From Bacillota bacterium (GTDB taxonomy: Bacteria > Bacillota > Clostridia > Clostridiales > Clostridiaceae), in contig JAJYBA010000120.1 of NCBI GenBank assembly GCA_021779235.1, positions 1 through 5,235 on the forward strand: 5,235 nt of DNA, given 5' to 3'. How positions within the stretch are numbered: position 1 is the stretch's first letter; every line of letters begins with the position of its first letter. This document shows, in pieces, positions 1-5,219 of the stretch. The position numbers and the translations under genes are program-made. Below the pieces are notes generated by a model, which was not told the DNA's origin, did no database searches, and saw only the letters and a program-made list of their open reading frames with translations.

Positions 1-1
1 C

Positions 2-58
2 TCTCACTACTTAGAAAATGATTTAGAGCTATTACAAAGACTAGATAATATATTATAA
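2..58 (+). CDS. 3' end of an upstream gene, product unknown (partial)
   Basis: An open frame enters from the left edge and ends at TAA 56-58. It encodes SHYLENDLELLQRLDNIL, a leucine-rich, charged, probably amphipathic helix typical of a protein C-terminus. Clostridial codon choice (TTA, CTA, AGA, AAT, ATA) fits real coding sequence. A helix of this type ends many small helix-turn-helix regulators of the MarR kind, but 18 residues are too few to assign a family. The gene is on the same strand as the dehydrogenase gene, but 297 bp and a large foldback element separate them, so they are probably separate transcription units. Confidence 0.45.
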   Translation, partial: SHYLENDLELLQRLDNIL

Positions 59-65
59 AAAAAAC

Positions 66-253
66 AAAATCATATATTGCTAGAAATGCTAATTCACTTC
101 ACTAAGAAATTCTAAATTTATTTTCTTAAAATATCCTGAAAATCACAAACTCGCTATCGCTCAAACATGTGATTTTCTTAACAGATATTTGAGTAAAATA
201 AGTTAAGAATTGCTAAGTTCGTTCAAATAGCATTTTACGCAACATATGATTTT
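66..253. repeat. 188-bp foldback (long imperfect inverted-repeat) element, MITE-like
   Basis: The outer ends are a perfect 10-bp inverted repeat, AAAATCATAT (66-75) and ATATGATTTT (244-253). Reading inward, the arms keep matching without gaps for about 70 bases, including AAATGCTA (84-91) against TAGCATTT (226-233), AATTCT against AGAATT, and ATATC against GATAT. After a short bulge they close in a perfect stem, GAAAATCACA (138-147) with TGTGATTTTC (168-177). The 20-base apical loop (148-167) contains TCGCTATCGC. By eye roughly three quarters of arm positions pair. There is no ORF inside and no clear target-site duplication. It starts 8 bp after an upstream stop codon, so it may also end that transcript. 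I infer a dispersed palindromic repeat or MITE; a structured RNA is the alternative. Confidence 0.75.
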
Positions 254-289
254 TCACAGTGCTAAAGGATGAAAATTATAAAATTTATC

Positions 290-323
290 AACAGACATTA
301 TCATAAGCTGTTTCCTATATAAT
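290..323 (+). promoter_or_regulatory. Putative promoter of the dehydrogenase-flavoprotein unit, with a small dyad
   Basis: A perfect TATAAT (-10) lies at 318-323, about 32 bp before the ATG at 356, which would give a leader of roughly 25 nt. No good TTGACA is present at the usual spacing: ACATTA (295-300, 17-bp spacer) and CAGACA (292-297, 20-bp spacer) are the nearest. The dyad AACAG (290-294) / CTGTT (308-312), with a 13-base spacer, straddles the -35 region and is a possible operator. A weak -35 plus a dyad would fit an activated or repressed promoter. It does not match the Rex or CcpA consensus. Confidence 0.4.
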
Positions 324-355
324 ATGAAAAAATAATTAGAAAGAGGTACTTCAAA

Positions 356-1600
356 ATGTTTTACTATATGCACAAAGAGAAACTTTTAATATCACAGGAA
401 GAATATCATAGTCTAGAAAAAACATCTGAAAATGAAGCAAAAAAATATAAAGGAATGATTTTTGCTCTTAATGGGCTTGACCCAGAGCATGCACGAAGAA
501 GTTCTTCCGTTTCCCATGAAAATTTTCTCTTCCTAAAAGAAGAAAACATAAATTTACTTGTGAAACCTACAGAATCTCTCGTGAACATACCACAGTGGAT
601 AAAACTTGCTATACAAAACAATAGGGTTACAGCTTTAAATACGCAGTACCATAATTGGCAAGAGGTATTAACCTATAAAAAACCTAATATATGGAGAATA
701 AATGTGGTAGGTCTTGGAGATGTAGGTGGCACTTTGCTTACAGGTTTAAAGCTTTTAGGAGTGGAAAAGATTCATAGTTTAGGGCTCTATGATAGAGATG
801 CAACTCGCGTGGAACGCTATAAATATGAACTTAGTCAAATCCTTTCACCAGATATGAAGGAAAGTTCTATTGATGTAATATCCTTAAAAGAGGAGGAAGT
901 CTTTGACTGCGATATGTTTGTGTTTTGCGTATCTGTTGGAGTTCCGGAGGTTGGTAAAGAGTCAGAAGATGTTAGATTAGTACAGTTTAAAGGTAATGCT
1001 AAGATTATTGGACACTATGCTACTCTTGCACGCGAAAAAAACTTTAAAGGTATATTTGCTGTAGTATCAGACCCTGTAGATTTACTTTGTAAAACCGCAT
1101 TTACTGAAAGTAATAAAGATGCTTCTGGGAATATGGACTTTAAAGGCCTCGCTCCAGAACAAATTAGAGGATATGGCCTGGGGGTTATGAATGCTCGAGC
1201 CTGCTATTATGCAGCGCAGCAAGATGCTACAAAACATTATATCCATGAGGGTAGAGCTTTTGGACCACATGGAGAGGGTCTCATCATAGCAGATAGTATT
1301 CTAAACTACAATGAGGAACTTTCAGACGCTTTAACTTATAGTACTAAGACTGCAAACCTCGAAGTTCGGTCTACAGGTTTTAAACCATATATTGCTCCAG
1401 CTCTTTCTTCTGGTACCTTGTCAATACTTGCAACCATTAATTCACAGTGGCATTACAGTGCTACGTTTATTGGAGGTACTTTTATGGGGTCTAAAAATAG
1501 ATTACTGCCTTCTGGCACCGAGCTTGAAACTTTGAATCTAAATGAAGTACTATTAAATAAACTAAATTCAACTTATAAACTTCTTAGCGAATTCATATAA
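356..1600 (+). CDS. Lactate/malate dehydrogenase-fold NAD-binding protein, atypical active site, N-terminal extension
   Basis: This is a 414-residue cytoplasmic protein. Residues 1-110 form an extension I do not recognise. From about residue 114 it follows the LDH/MDH family: a glycine-rich nucleotide loop GLGDVGG (119-125); LYDRD (144-148), whose Asp146 is placed for ribose binding and favours NAD; GVPEVGK (195-201); and VVSDPVD (236-242), matching the family's TNPVD. The catalytic His is H305 in GPHGEG, and the substrate-binding Arg is R281 in MNAR. The Asp that normally pairs with the His aligns with Met278, and the Asn of NPVD is Asp239, so ordinary lactate or malate oxidation is doubtful. 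The length is about 100 residues over a typical LDH, all at the N-terminus. The start is ATG 356, with AGAGG at 342-346 nine bases upstream. The flavoprotein gene follows after 33 bp and is probably co-transcribed. The fold is a confident call; substrate and activity are unknown. Confidence 0.8.
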   Translation: MFYYMHKEKLLISQEEYHSLEKTSENEAKKYKGMIFALNGLDPEHARRSSSVSHENFLFLKEENINLLVKPTESLVNIPQWIKLAIQNNRVTALNTQYHNWQEVLTYKKPNIWRINVVGLGDVGGTLLTGLKLLGVEKIHSLGLYDRDATRVERYKYELSQILSPDMKESSIDVISLKEEEVFDCDMFVFCVSVGVPEVGKESEDVRLVQFKGNAKIIGHYATLAREKNFKGIFAVVSDPVDLLCKTAFTESNKDASGNMDFKGLAPEQIRGYGLGVMNARACYYAAQQDATKHYIHEGRAFGPHGEGLIIADSILNYNEELSDALTYSTKTANLEVRSTGFKPYIAPALSSGTLSILATINSQWHYSATFIGGTFMGSKNRLLPSGTELETLNLNEVLLNKLNSTYKLLSEFI

Positions 1601-1633
1601 TTTATTCTAGGGAAATATAAAAGGGGTGTATTT

Positions 1634-2686
1634 ATGAAGGAGTTATTTGTAATTGTACCAAACAAAAATATATCTCCCATGCTTTCAGAAATGATAAGGG
1701 CTGTTACTTCTTACACGAATTATACTTTAGTGCAAGACTCTAACCATATTCCAAATCTTCAAAACAAGAAAATATTCTTTGCTTCTGAAAACACAGATAT
1801 AGATTGTGATATTGCAATGCTAGAATTTTTTTCAAAACTATATGAAAAAGGTGATAAATGTCTTTTAGGCTCTACTGCTGCAGTGCTGGTTCATAGTAAT
1901 ACAGAGAATGGCACCAAACGTACAAGTCAAGATATTATATATCTTGCAAACAACTTAGGCTGCTGTTTCATAGGTCATTGCGTCATAGAAGCTACTTCTT
2001 CTCTGAGAAATTTTCTTACGTGGCAAAAGACTTTAAGTTTATCAGTAGAAGAAATTTGTTTAAATATGTGTTCACGGCTTAGGAACAGATTATTAGAATA
2101 TAACCCTATTACTATAAATAATCCTAAAATATTAGTGCTATACTCAAGTCCACATAAAACCTCTAATACTTTGGATTTATGGCATATGACCTCAAAGAAT
2201 CTTGCTGGCTACAATATTAAAGAACTACAAATAGAAAATGGAGAGGTCTTAGACTGTAAAGGCTGCTCCTATAAATTATGCACTCACTATGCTAAGAAAA
2301 ACAGATGTTTTTATGGAGGGGTCATGGTTCACGATGTACTTCCAGCTATTGAAGAATCTGATGCAATAATATGGTTATGCCCTAACTATAATGATGCAGT
2401 AGCTGCAAACTTAACAGCTGTAATAAATAGACTCACGGTGTTATATAGAAAGATAGAATTTTACGATAAAAATGTTTTTGCTGTAGTTGTATCCGGTAAC
2501 TCTGGAAGTGACTCCATCGTAAAGCAACTAATTGGTGCCTTAAATATAAATAAAGGTTTTAGATTGCCACCATATTTTTCTATAATGGCTATAGCTAATG
2601 ATCCTGGTGAAATTTTTAAGATTCTACAAATTGAGGAAAGAACTAAAGAATTTGCAGAAAATATAAAAAAGGAAATAAAAGCTTAA
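1634..2686 (+). CDS. NADPH-dependent FMN reductase-family (iron-sulfur flavoprotein-like) protein with duplicated flavodoxin-like halves
   Basis: This is a 350-residue cytoplasmic protein. The C-terminal half (about 163-350) is a flavodoxin-like FMN reductase domain. Its parts are the first strand and phosphate loop KILVLYSSPHKTSNT (165-179), a cysteine group C208, C211, C216 and C225, ESDAIIWLCPNY (241-252) in the place of the family's AD..I..sPvY segment, and NR (265-266) for the usual DR. In iron-sulfur flavoproteins the cysteines are usually closer together; here the spacing is CX2CX4CX8C, so cluster binding is possible but unproven. Residues 1-130 appear to repeat the same fold without the cysteines or a usable phosphate loop. 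The start is ATG 1634, with AAGGGG ending at 1626, seven bases upstream. The gene lies 33 bp after the dehydrogenase-like gene, suggesting an electron-transfer partnership. The last codons are inside the terminator stem. Confidence 0.75.
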   Translation: MKELFVIVPNKNISPMLSEMIRAVTSYTNYTLVQDSNHIPNLQNKKIFFASENTDIDCDIAMLEFFSKLYEKGDKCLLGSTAAVLVHSNTENGTKRTSQDIIYLANNLGCCFIGHCVIEATSSLRNFLTWQKTLSLSVEEICLNMCSRLRNRLLEYNPITINNPKILVLYSSPHKTSNTLDLWHMTSKNLAGYNIKELQIENGEVLDCKGCSYKLCTHYAKKNRCFYGGVMVHDVLPAIEESDAIIWLCPNYNDAVAANLTAVINRLTVLYRKIEFYDKNVFAVVVSGNSGSDSIVKQLIGALNINKGFRLPPYFSIMAIANDPGEIFKILQIEERTKEFAENIKKEIKA

Positions 2687-2705
2687 TTCGCTTTTATTTC
2701 CTTTT
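2667..2705. terminator. Bidirectional intrinsic terminator between convergent units
   Basis: A perfect 16-bp inverted repeat runs AAAAGGAAATAAAAGC (2667-2682) to GCTTTTATTTCCTTTT (2690-2705), with the 7-base loop TTAATTC. On the plus strand the 3' arm ends in TTTT. On the minus strand it ends in a run of six T (2665-2670 complement), so it can stop both the flavoprotein transcript and the folate operon transcript, whose last stop codon is at 2734. The flavoprotein stop TAA (2684-2686) sits in the loop. Confidence 0.9.
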
Positions 2706-2733
2706 CATCATAAAAAGCAGCAATATAAAATTA

Positions 2734-3552
2734 CTAATCAATACATAAAGATTCTTTTATTTGAATTATAGGTTTGTTCAAAATTGGATGAATAACATAT
2801 GGTGCTATATCGCACAGTGGCTCTAAAACAAACATTCTCTCTACCATTCTTGGATGAGGTATAATTATCTCTTCTAAAGAGCTAATTATATTATCATAGA
2901 GTAACACATCCAAATCTACCGTTCTTGGCCCCCATCTTATAACTCTTTCCCTTTTCAATTCTTTTTCTATAGATAATAGGAATCTTATAAGCTCTATTGG
3001 ATTTAAAAGTGTTTTAACTTCAATAGCACAATTTAAGAAATCCTCTTGTTCTAGATATCCTACTGGCTTAGTTTCATAAAATTTTGAGGTTTTTGTTATT
3101 TTAGTGTGATAAGAACTATTTATAAGCTCTAAGGCTTCTTTCACATTTTTCTCTTTATCCCCCATATTTCCACCGATGCCAATATAAGAAATATGCCAAC
3201 TTCTATCTACCTCTACCGCTGCATATTGAAGAGGTTTTCCAATAGGTGCCCAAGGTTTTTTGATTTTCACCTTAACTCTTTGTACTAAATCATATTTTAA
3301 AAGTATAAATTCAGCTATCTTTTCTGTAGCTTTCTCTATTAAATCATAGCTTTCCTTCTTAAATTCTTCCTCCACCAGGTGACAAAGCTCACCATAATGA
3401 ACTGTTTTAGTTAAGTCATCAGTAGTGCCCGCTTCTCTTAAACTTAGGGAAAGCTCCATGGAAATTAAGAAACGCTGTCCTAAGTTTTTTTCTTCATGAA
3501 AAACACCGTGGTGGGCATAAACTTCTAAGTCTTTTATGTACATTTTGTCCAT
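2734..3552 (-). CDS. folK: Bifunctional dihydroneopterin aldolase / 6-hydroxymethyl-dihydropterin pyrophosphokinase (FolB-FolK fusion)
   Basis: A 272-residue cytoplasmic enzyme of folate synthesis. Residues 1-118 are FolB, which cleaves dihydroneopterin to 6-hydroxymethyl-dihydropterin and glycolaldehyde. Compared with the S. aureus enzyme, the catalytic residues are present: E21 (Glu22), Y53 in VHYGE (Tyr54), E73 (Glu74) and K99 (Lys100). Residues 121-272 are FolK, which transfers pyrophosphate from ATP: IGGNMGDKEKN (126-136), KFYETKPVG (157-165), the signature RWGPRTVDLDVLLY (206-219) with Mg-binding D213 and D215, and IPHPRMVERMFVLEPL (231-246). Fusions of this order are known, for example pneumococcal SulD. 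The start ATG at 3552 has AAAGGAG (3561-3567 complement) eight bases upstream; the next Met is too far from it. It is the last gene of the operon, 100 bp after folP, and the stop is TAG. Both domains look complete and active. Confidence 0.95.
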   Translation of the reverse strand: MDKMYIKDLEVYAHHGVFHEEKNLGQRFLISMELSLSLREAGTTDDLTKTVHYGELCHLVEEEFKKESYDLIEKATEKIAEFILLKYDLVQRVKVKIKKPWAPIGKPLQYAAVEVDRSWHISYIGIGGNMGDKEKNVKEALELINSSYHTKITKTSKFYETKPVGYLEQEDFLNCAIEVKTLLNPIELIRFLLSIEKELKRERVIRWGPRTVDLDVLLYDNIISSLEEIIIPHPRMVERMFVLEPLCDIAPYVIHPILNKPIIQIKESLCID

Positions 3553-3590
3553 AGTATTGTCTCCTTTATAAATAAGAGTCTTTTCTTAGC

Positions 3591-3620
3591 ATATTAAATC
3601 GCCATCTGCGATGCTGTTAA
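3591..3620 (-). promoter_or_regulatory. Weak possible internal promoter before folB-folK
   Basis: In the 100-bp gap between folP and folB-folK, the minus strand reads TTAACA (complement of 3615-3620), an 18-base spacer, and TAATAT (complement of 3591-3596), about 40 bp before the ATG. The -35 matches consensus at 5 of 6 positions and the -10 at 4 of 6. In DNA this AT-rich such matches occur by chance. No terminator was seen in the gap. Confidence 0.2.
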
Positions 3621-3652
3621 TTACTAAGGTATTATGATTGTAGTGAAATTTA

Positions 3653-4459
3653 TTAACTTCTGCATATAGCATCTGTCATAACACAAACTCTTTTATTCTC
3701 TTTTATATCATGCACCCTTATAAATTCACAGCCCTTCATTATCCCTATGCTAGTAGTTGCCAGTGTACCCTCGAGCCTCTCTTCTACAGGTAAGTTTAGT
3801 GCAAATCCTATCATAGATTTTCTTGAGGTTCCAAGAAGTACTGGATAGCCTAAGCTATTTATCTTTTCTAGGTTATTCATGGTTTCTAAATTATCCTCCT
3901 GGCTTTTTGCAAAACCAATGCCTGGATCTAGTATTATATTTTCCTTCTTAACTCCTGCCTTTAGTGCAATTTCTATGCTTTCCTCTAAATCCTTTAAAAT
4001 GTCCGGTATTAAATTATTATAATTTTTATTATCTCTATTATGCATTAAACAGCAAGGTACATTATATTTAGCTGCTACCTCTGCAATATACGGGTCCTTC
4101 TTAAAGCCCCATACATCATTAATCAAGTCTGCCCCTGCTTGTACTGCTAACTCTGCAACTTTACCCTTGTAGGTATCCACAGAAATAGGGACATTCAGTT
4201 CTTTCTTTAAAGCCTCTATAGCAGGAACTACTCTTTTAATTTCTTCCTCTTCACTTACTGCTTCATGGCCGGGTCTAGTAGACTCCCCCCCAATATCAAT
4301 AATATCTACCCCTTCAGCAACCATTTCTTTTGCATGCTTTATGGCCATTTCAATATTATTAAATCTTCCCCCATCAGAAAAGGAGTCTGGTGTAATATTT
4401 AAAATTCCCATTATGTAAGTTCTTTTACCTATTTCAAAATCTTGATTTCCTATTTTCAT
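3653..4459 (-). CDS. folP: Dihydropteroate synthase
   Basis: A 268-residue cytoplasmic TIM-barrel enzyme that joins 6-hydroxymethyl-dihydropterin pyrophosphate to p-aminobenzoate; it is the sulfonamide target. All family blocks are present in order: NITPDSFSDGG (21-31, with Mg-binding Asn21 and loop 1), DIGGESTRPG (55-64, loop 2), SVDTYK (93-98), NDVWG (114-118), LMHNR (138-142), DPGIGFAKS (178-186), GTSRKS (210-215) and RVHD (248-251). Loop residues look like the sensitive type, with no insertion after TRPG. The frame stays open to a TTG at 4489, adding ten residues (MLNDFRGRKF). I reject that start because GGGGGAGG (4466-4473) lies inside it and sits six bases before ATG 4459. The gene is in the folate operon, 87 bp after the HD gene and 100 bp before folB-folK. 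Confidence 0.96.
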   Translation of the reverse strand: MKIGNQDFEIGKRTYIMGILNITPDSFSDGGRFNNIEMAIKHAKEMVAEGVDIIDIGGESTRPGHEAVSEEEEIKRVVPAIEALKKELNVPISVDTYKGKVAELAVQAGADLINDVWGFKKDPYIAEVAAKYNVPCCLMHNRDNKNYNNLIPDILKDLEESIEIALKAGVKKENIILDPGIGFAKSQEDNLETMNNLEKINSLGYPVLLGTSRKSMIGFALNLPVEERLEGTLATTSIGIMKGCEFIRVHDIKENKRVCVMTDAICRS

Positions 4460-4465
4460 AAACTT

Positions 4466-4473
4466 CCTCCCCC
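4466..4473 (-). promoter_or_regulatory. Strong ribosome binding site of folP
   Basis: The minus strand reads GGGGGAGGAAGTTTATG. The GGAGG core is six bases from the ATG at 4459, an ideal spacing, and fixes the folP start. The upstream in-frame TTG at 4489 has no comparable site. Confidence 0.85.
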
Positions 4474-4488
4474 GAAAATCATTCAACA

Positions 4489-4510
4489 ATTTTCTGCCAA
4501 GGCAAAAAAT
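4489..4510 (-). repeat. Near-perfect 22-bp palindrome before folP
   Basis: ATTTTcTGCCaaGGCAaAAAAT is self-complementary except for one C/A mismatch. In the mRNA it would form a hairpin with TGC/GCA closing a CUUG-type tetraloop and an outer A-U stem, 16 bases upstream of the folP ribosome site. It could be an mRNA processing or stability element, or an operator. The minus-strand copy lacks a following U run, so it is not a clear terminator. Confidence 0.45.
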
Positions 4511-4546
4511 TTCATTCGCCCTTCTCGCTTAATTCCAGTAATGTTT

Positions 4547-5029
4547 TCAGTATGTTATCTTCAAATTTTTCTTCTCTGCTAGCCATTTACAACCATCAAT
4601 AGCCTTACAGTGAATACAATCTCTTGAAAGCTTGTCACACTTATATAATATATAGCTTAAACTATTTAAGTTTTCAGTATTATTTCTATGGTTTCCTATA
4701 GCTTCTAGAATCTCATCTATTTCTACCTTATCATATTTGCACTGCTGCAATATGTTTTTAGCAAGCTCTACACTAGCAATATGATGAGGTATTCCATTTT
4801 CATACTGTTCTCCCCGACCTATATCATGCAAAAATGCAGTGGCATAAATCATATATTTGGGTATATTTAATGTATTTTCTAAGGCCATTATGTACATAAG
4901 TCGTGCAACATCTAAAAAGTGCTGCATATCATGCCTGCAAAATTCTCTGTTCTTTTCTAAGTCTTCTATCTTCCTTAAATTATATTGAAAGCTATGGTTT
5001 TCTATAATAAGATTGATTTTATCATTCAT
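4547..5029 (-). CDS. HD-domain metal-dependent phosphohydrolase of the folate operon
   Basis: A 160-residue cytoplasmic protein if it starts at ATG 5029. The HD-superfamily metal ligands are visible: H37 in QHFLDVA, H68-D69 in FLHDIGR and D132 in YKCDKLSR, with further His at 33, 82, 83 and 114. These enzymes hydrolyse phosphate esters, nucleotides or cyclic phosphates. The C-terminus carries C131, then CIHC with C138 and C141, and C147 (CX2CX5C after C138), a possible metal-binding tail. It lies directly upstream of folP and folB-folK, so a pterin phosphate is a reasonable substrate guess, not shown. The start is unclear. The frame is open to a GTG at 5053, but the only ribosome site overlaps that GTG; it is 8 bases from a non-standard ATA at 5044 and 23 from ATG 5029. 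I chose the ATG because MNDKINLII looks like the usual start of relatives as I recall them. The stop is TGA at 4547. Confidence 0.8.
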   Translation of the reverse strand: MNDKINLIIENHSFQYNLRKIEDLEKNREFCRHDMQHFLDVARLMYIMALENTLNIPKYMIYATAFLHDIGRGEQYENGIPHHIASVELAKNILQQCKYDKVEIDEILEAIGNHRNNTENLNSLSYILYKCDKLSRDCIHCKAIDGCKWLAEKKNLKITY

Positions 5030-5052
5030 TAAATTATTGTCTATGATTTCCA

Positions 5053-5059
5053 CCCCTCT
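5053..5059 (-). promoter_or_regulatory. Ribosome binding site before the HD gene, oddly placed
   Basis: The minus strand has AGAGGGG, continuing as TGG. Its last G is the first base of the GTG at 5053, so that GTG cannot be served by it. Eight bases downstream is an in-frame ATA (5042-5044); the first in-frame ATG (5027-5029) is 23 bases away. It is the only good site in this leader. Confidence 0.5.
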
Positions 5060-5077
5060 AGAGTAGTATTCAAGAAC

Positions 5078-5112
5078 TTTAAAATAAATATTTTGTTGTT
5101 ATTTATTTTAAA
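5078..5112. repeat. A/T-only 13-bp inverted repeat in the HD gene leader
   Basis: TTTAAAATAAATA (5078-5090) and TATTTATTTTAAA (5100-5112) are perfect complements around a 9-base loop. The stem contains no G or C and no T run follows on either strand, so it would be a weak hairpin. It lies about 50-80 bp before the HD start. Possible roles are an mRNA stability structure or a protein-binding dyad. Confidence 0.5.
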
Positions 5113-5117
5113 ATGTC

Positions 5118-5219
5118 TCATTCTTTATAATTTTCTACATATCTATCATAATACCTTTTTATTTCACATATAATCTTACTTTCATTAATAATTTTATCTT
5201 GAATTTTACTCACCTTCAT
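5118..5219 (-). CDS. Possible small ORF (33 aa), unknown
   Basis: ATG at 5219 opens a 33-codon frame ending at TGA 5118. It begins MKVSKIQDKIINESK and is rich in Lys, Ile, Glu and Tyr, with no membrane segment or known motif. In-frame TGA and TAG codons lie just upstream, so it cannot be the end of a longer gene. The only ribosome-site candidate is a weak ATAGG six bases before the ATG. It overlaps the last codons of another open frame that enters from the right edge and stops at TAA 5206 (ending LLIGNYEGE); an overlap of that kind would suit an operon, but both are short enough to be chance. The rest of 5030-5235 shows no promoter I trust. Confidence 0.2.
   Translation of the reverse strand: MKVSKIQDKIINESKIICEIKRYYDRYVENYKE

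Noticed and set aside
269..322. 17-codon plus-strand ORF MKIIKFINRHYHKLFPI before the dehydrogenase gene
   Set aside because: The only purine run (AAAGG) abuts the ATG, the ORF overlaps the promoter -10, and its composition is what AT-rich DNA gives by chance.
406..621. Minus-strand 71-codon open frame
   Set aside because: Antisense shadow of the dehydrogenase N-terminal region; no ribosome site and no recognisable protein features.
1082..1270. Minus-strand 62-codon open frame
   Set aside because: Antisense to the conserved LDH-fold core, which is clearly the coding strand.
3599..3611. Small TCGC/GCGA hairpin between folP and folB-folK
   Set aside because: Four base pairs with no T run; too weak to call a terminator or riboswitch.
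4460..4489. TTG start adding ten residues to dihydroteroate synthase FolP (dihydropteroate synthase)
   Set aside because: The strong GGGGGAGG site lies within this stretch, six bases before ATG 4459, and the family begins near there.
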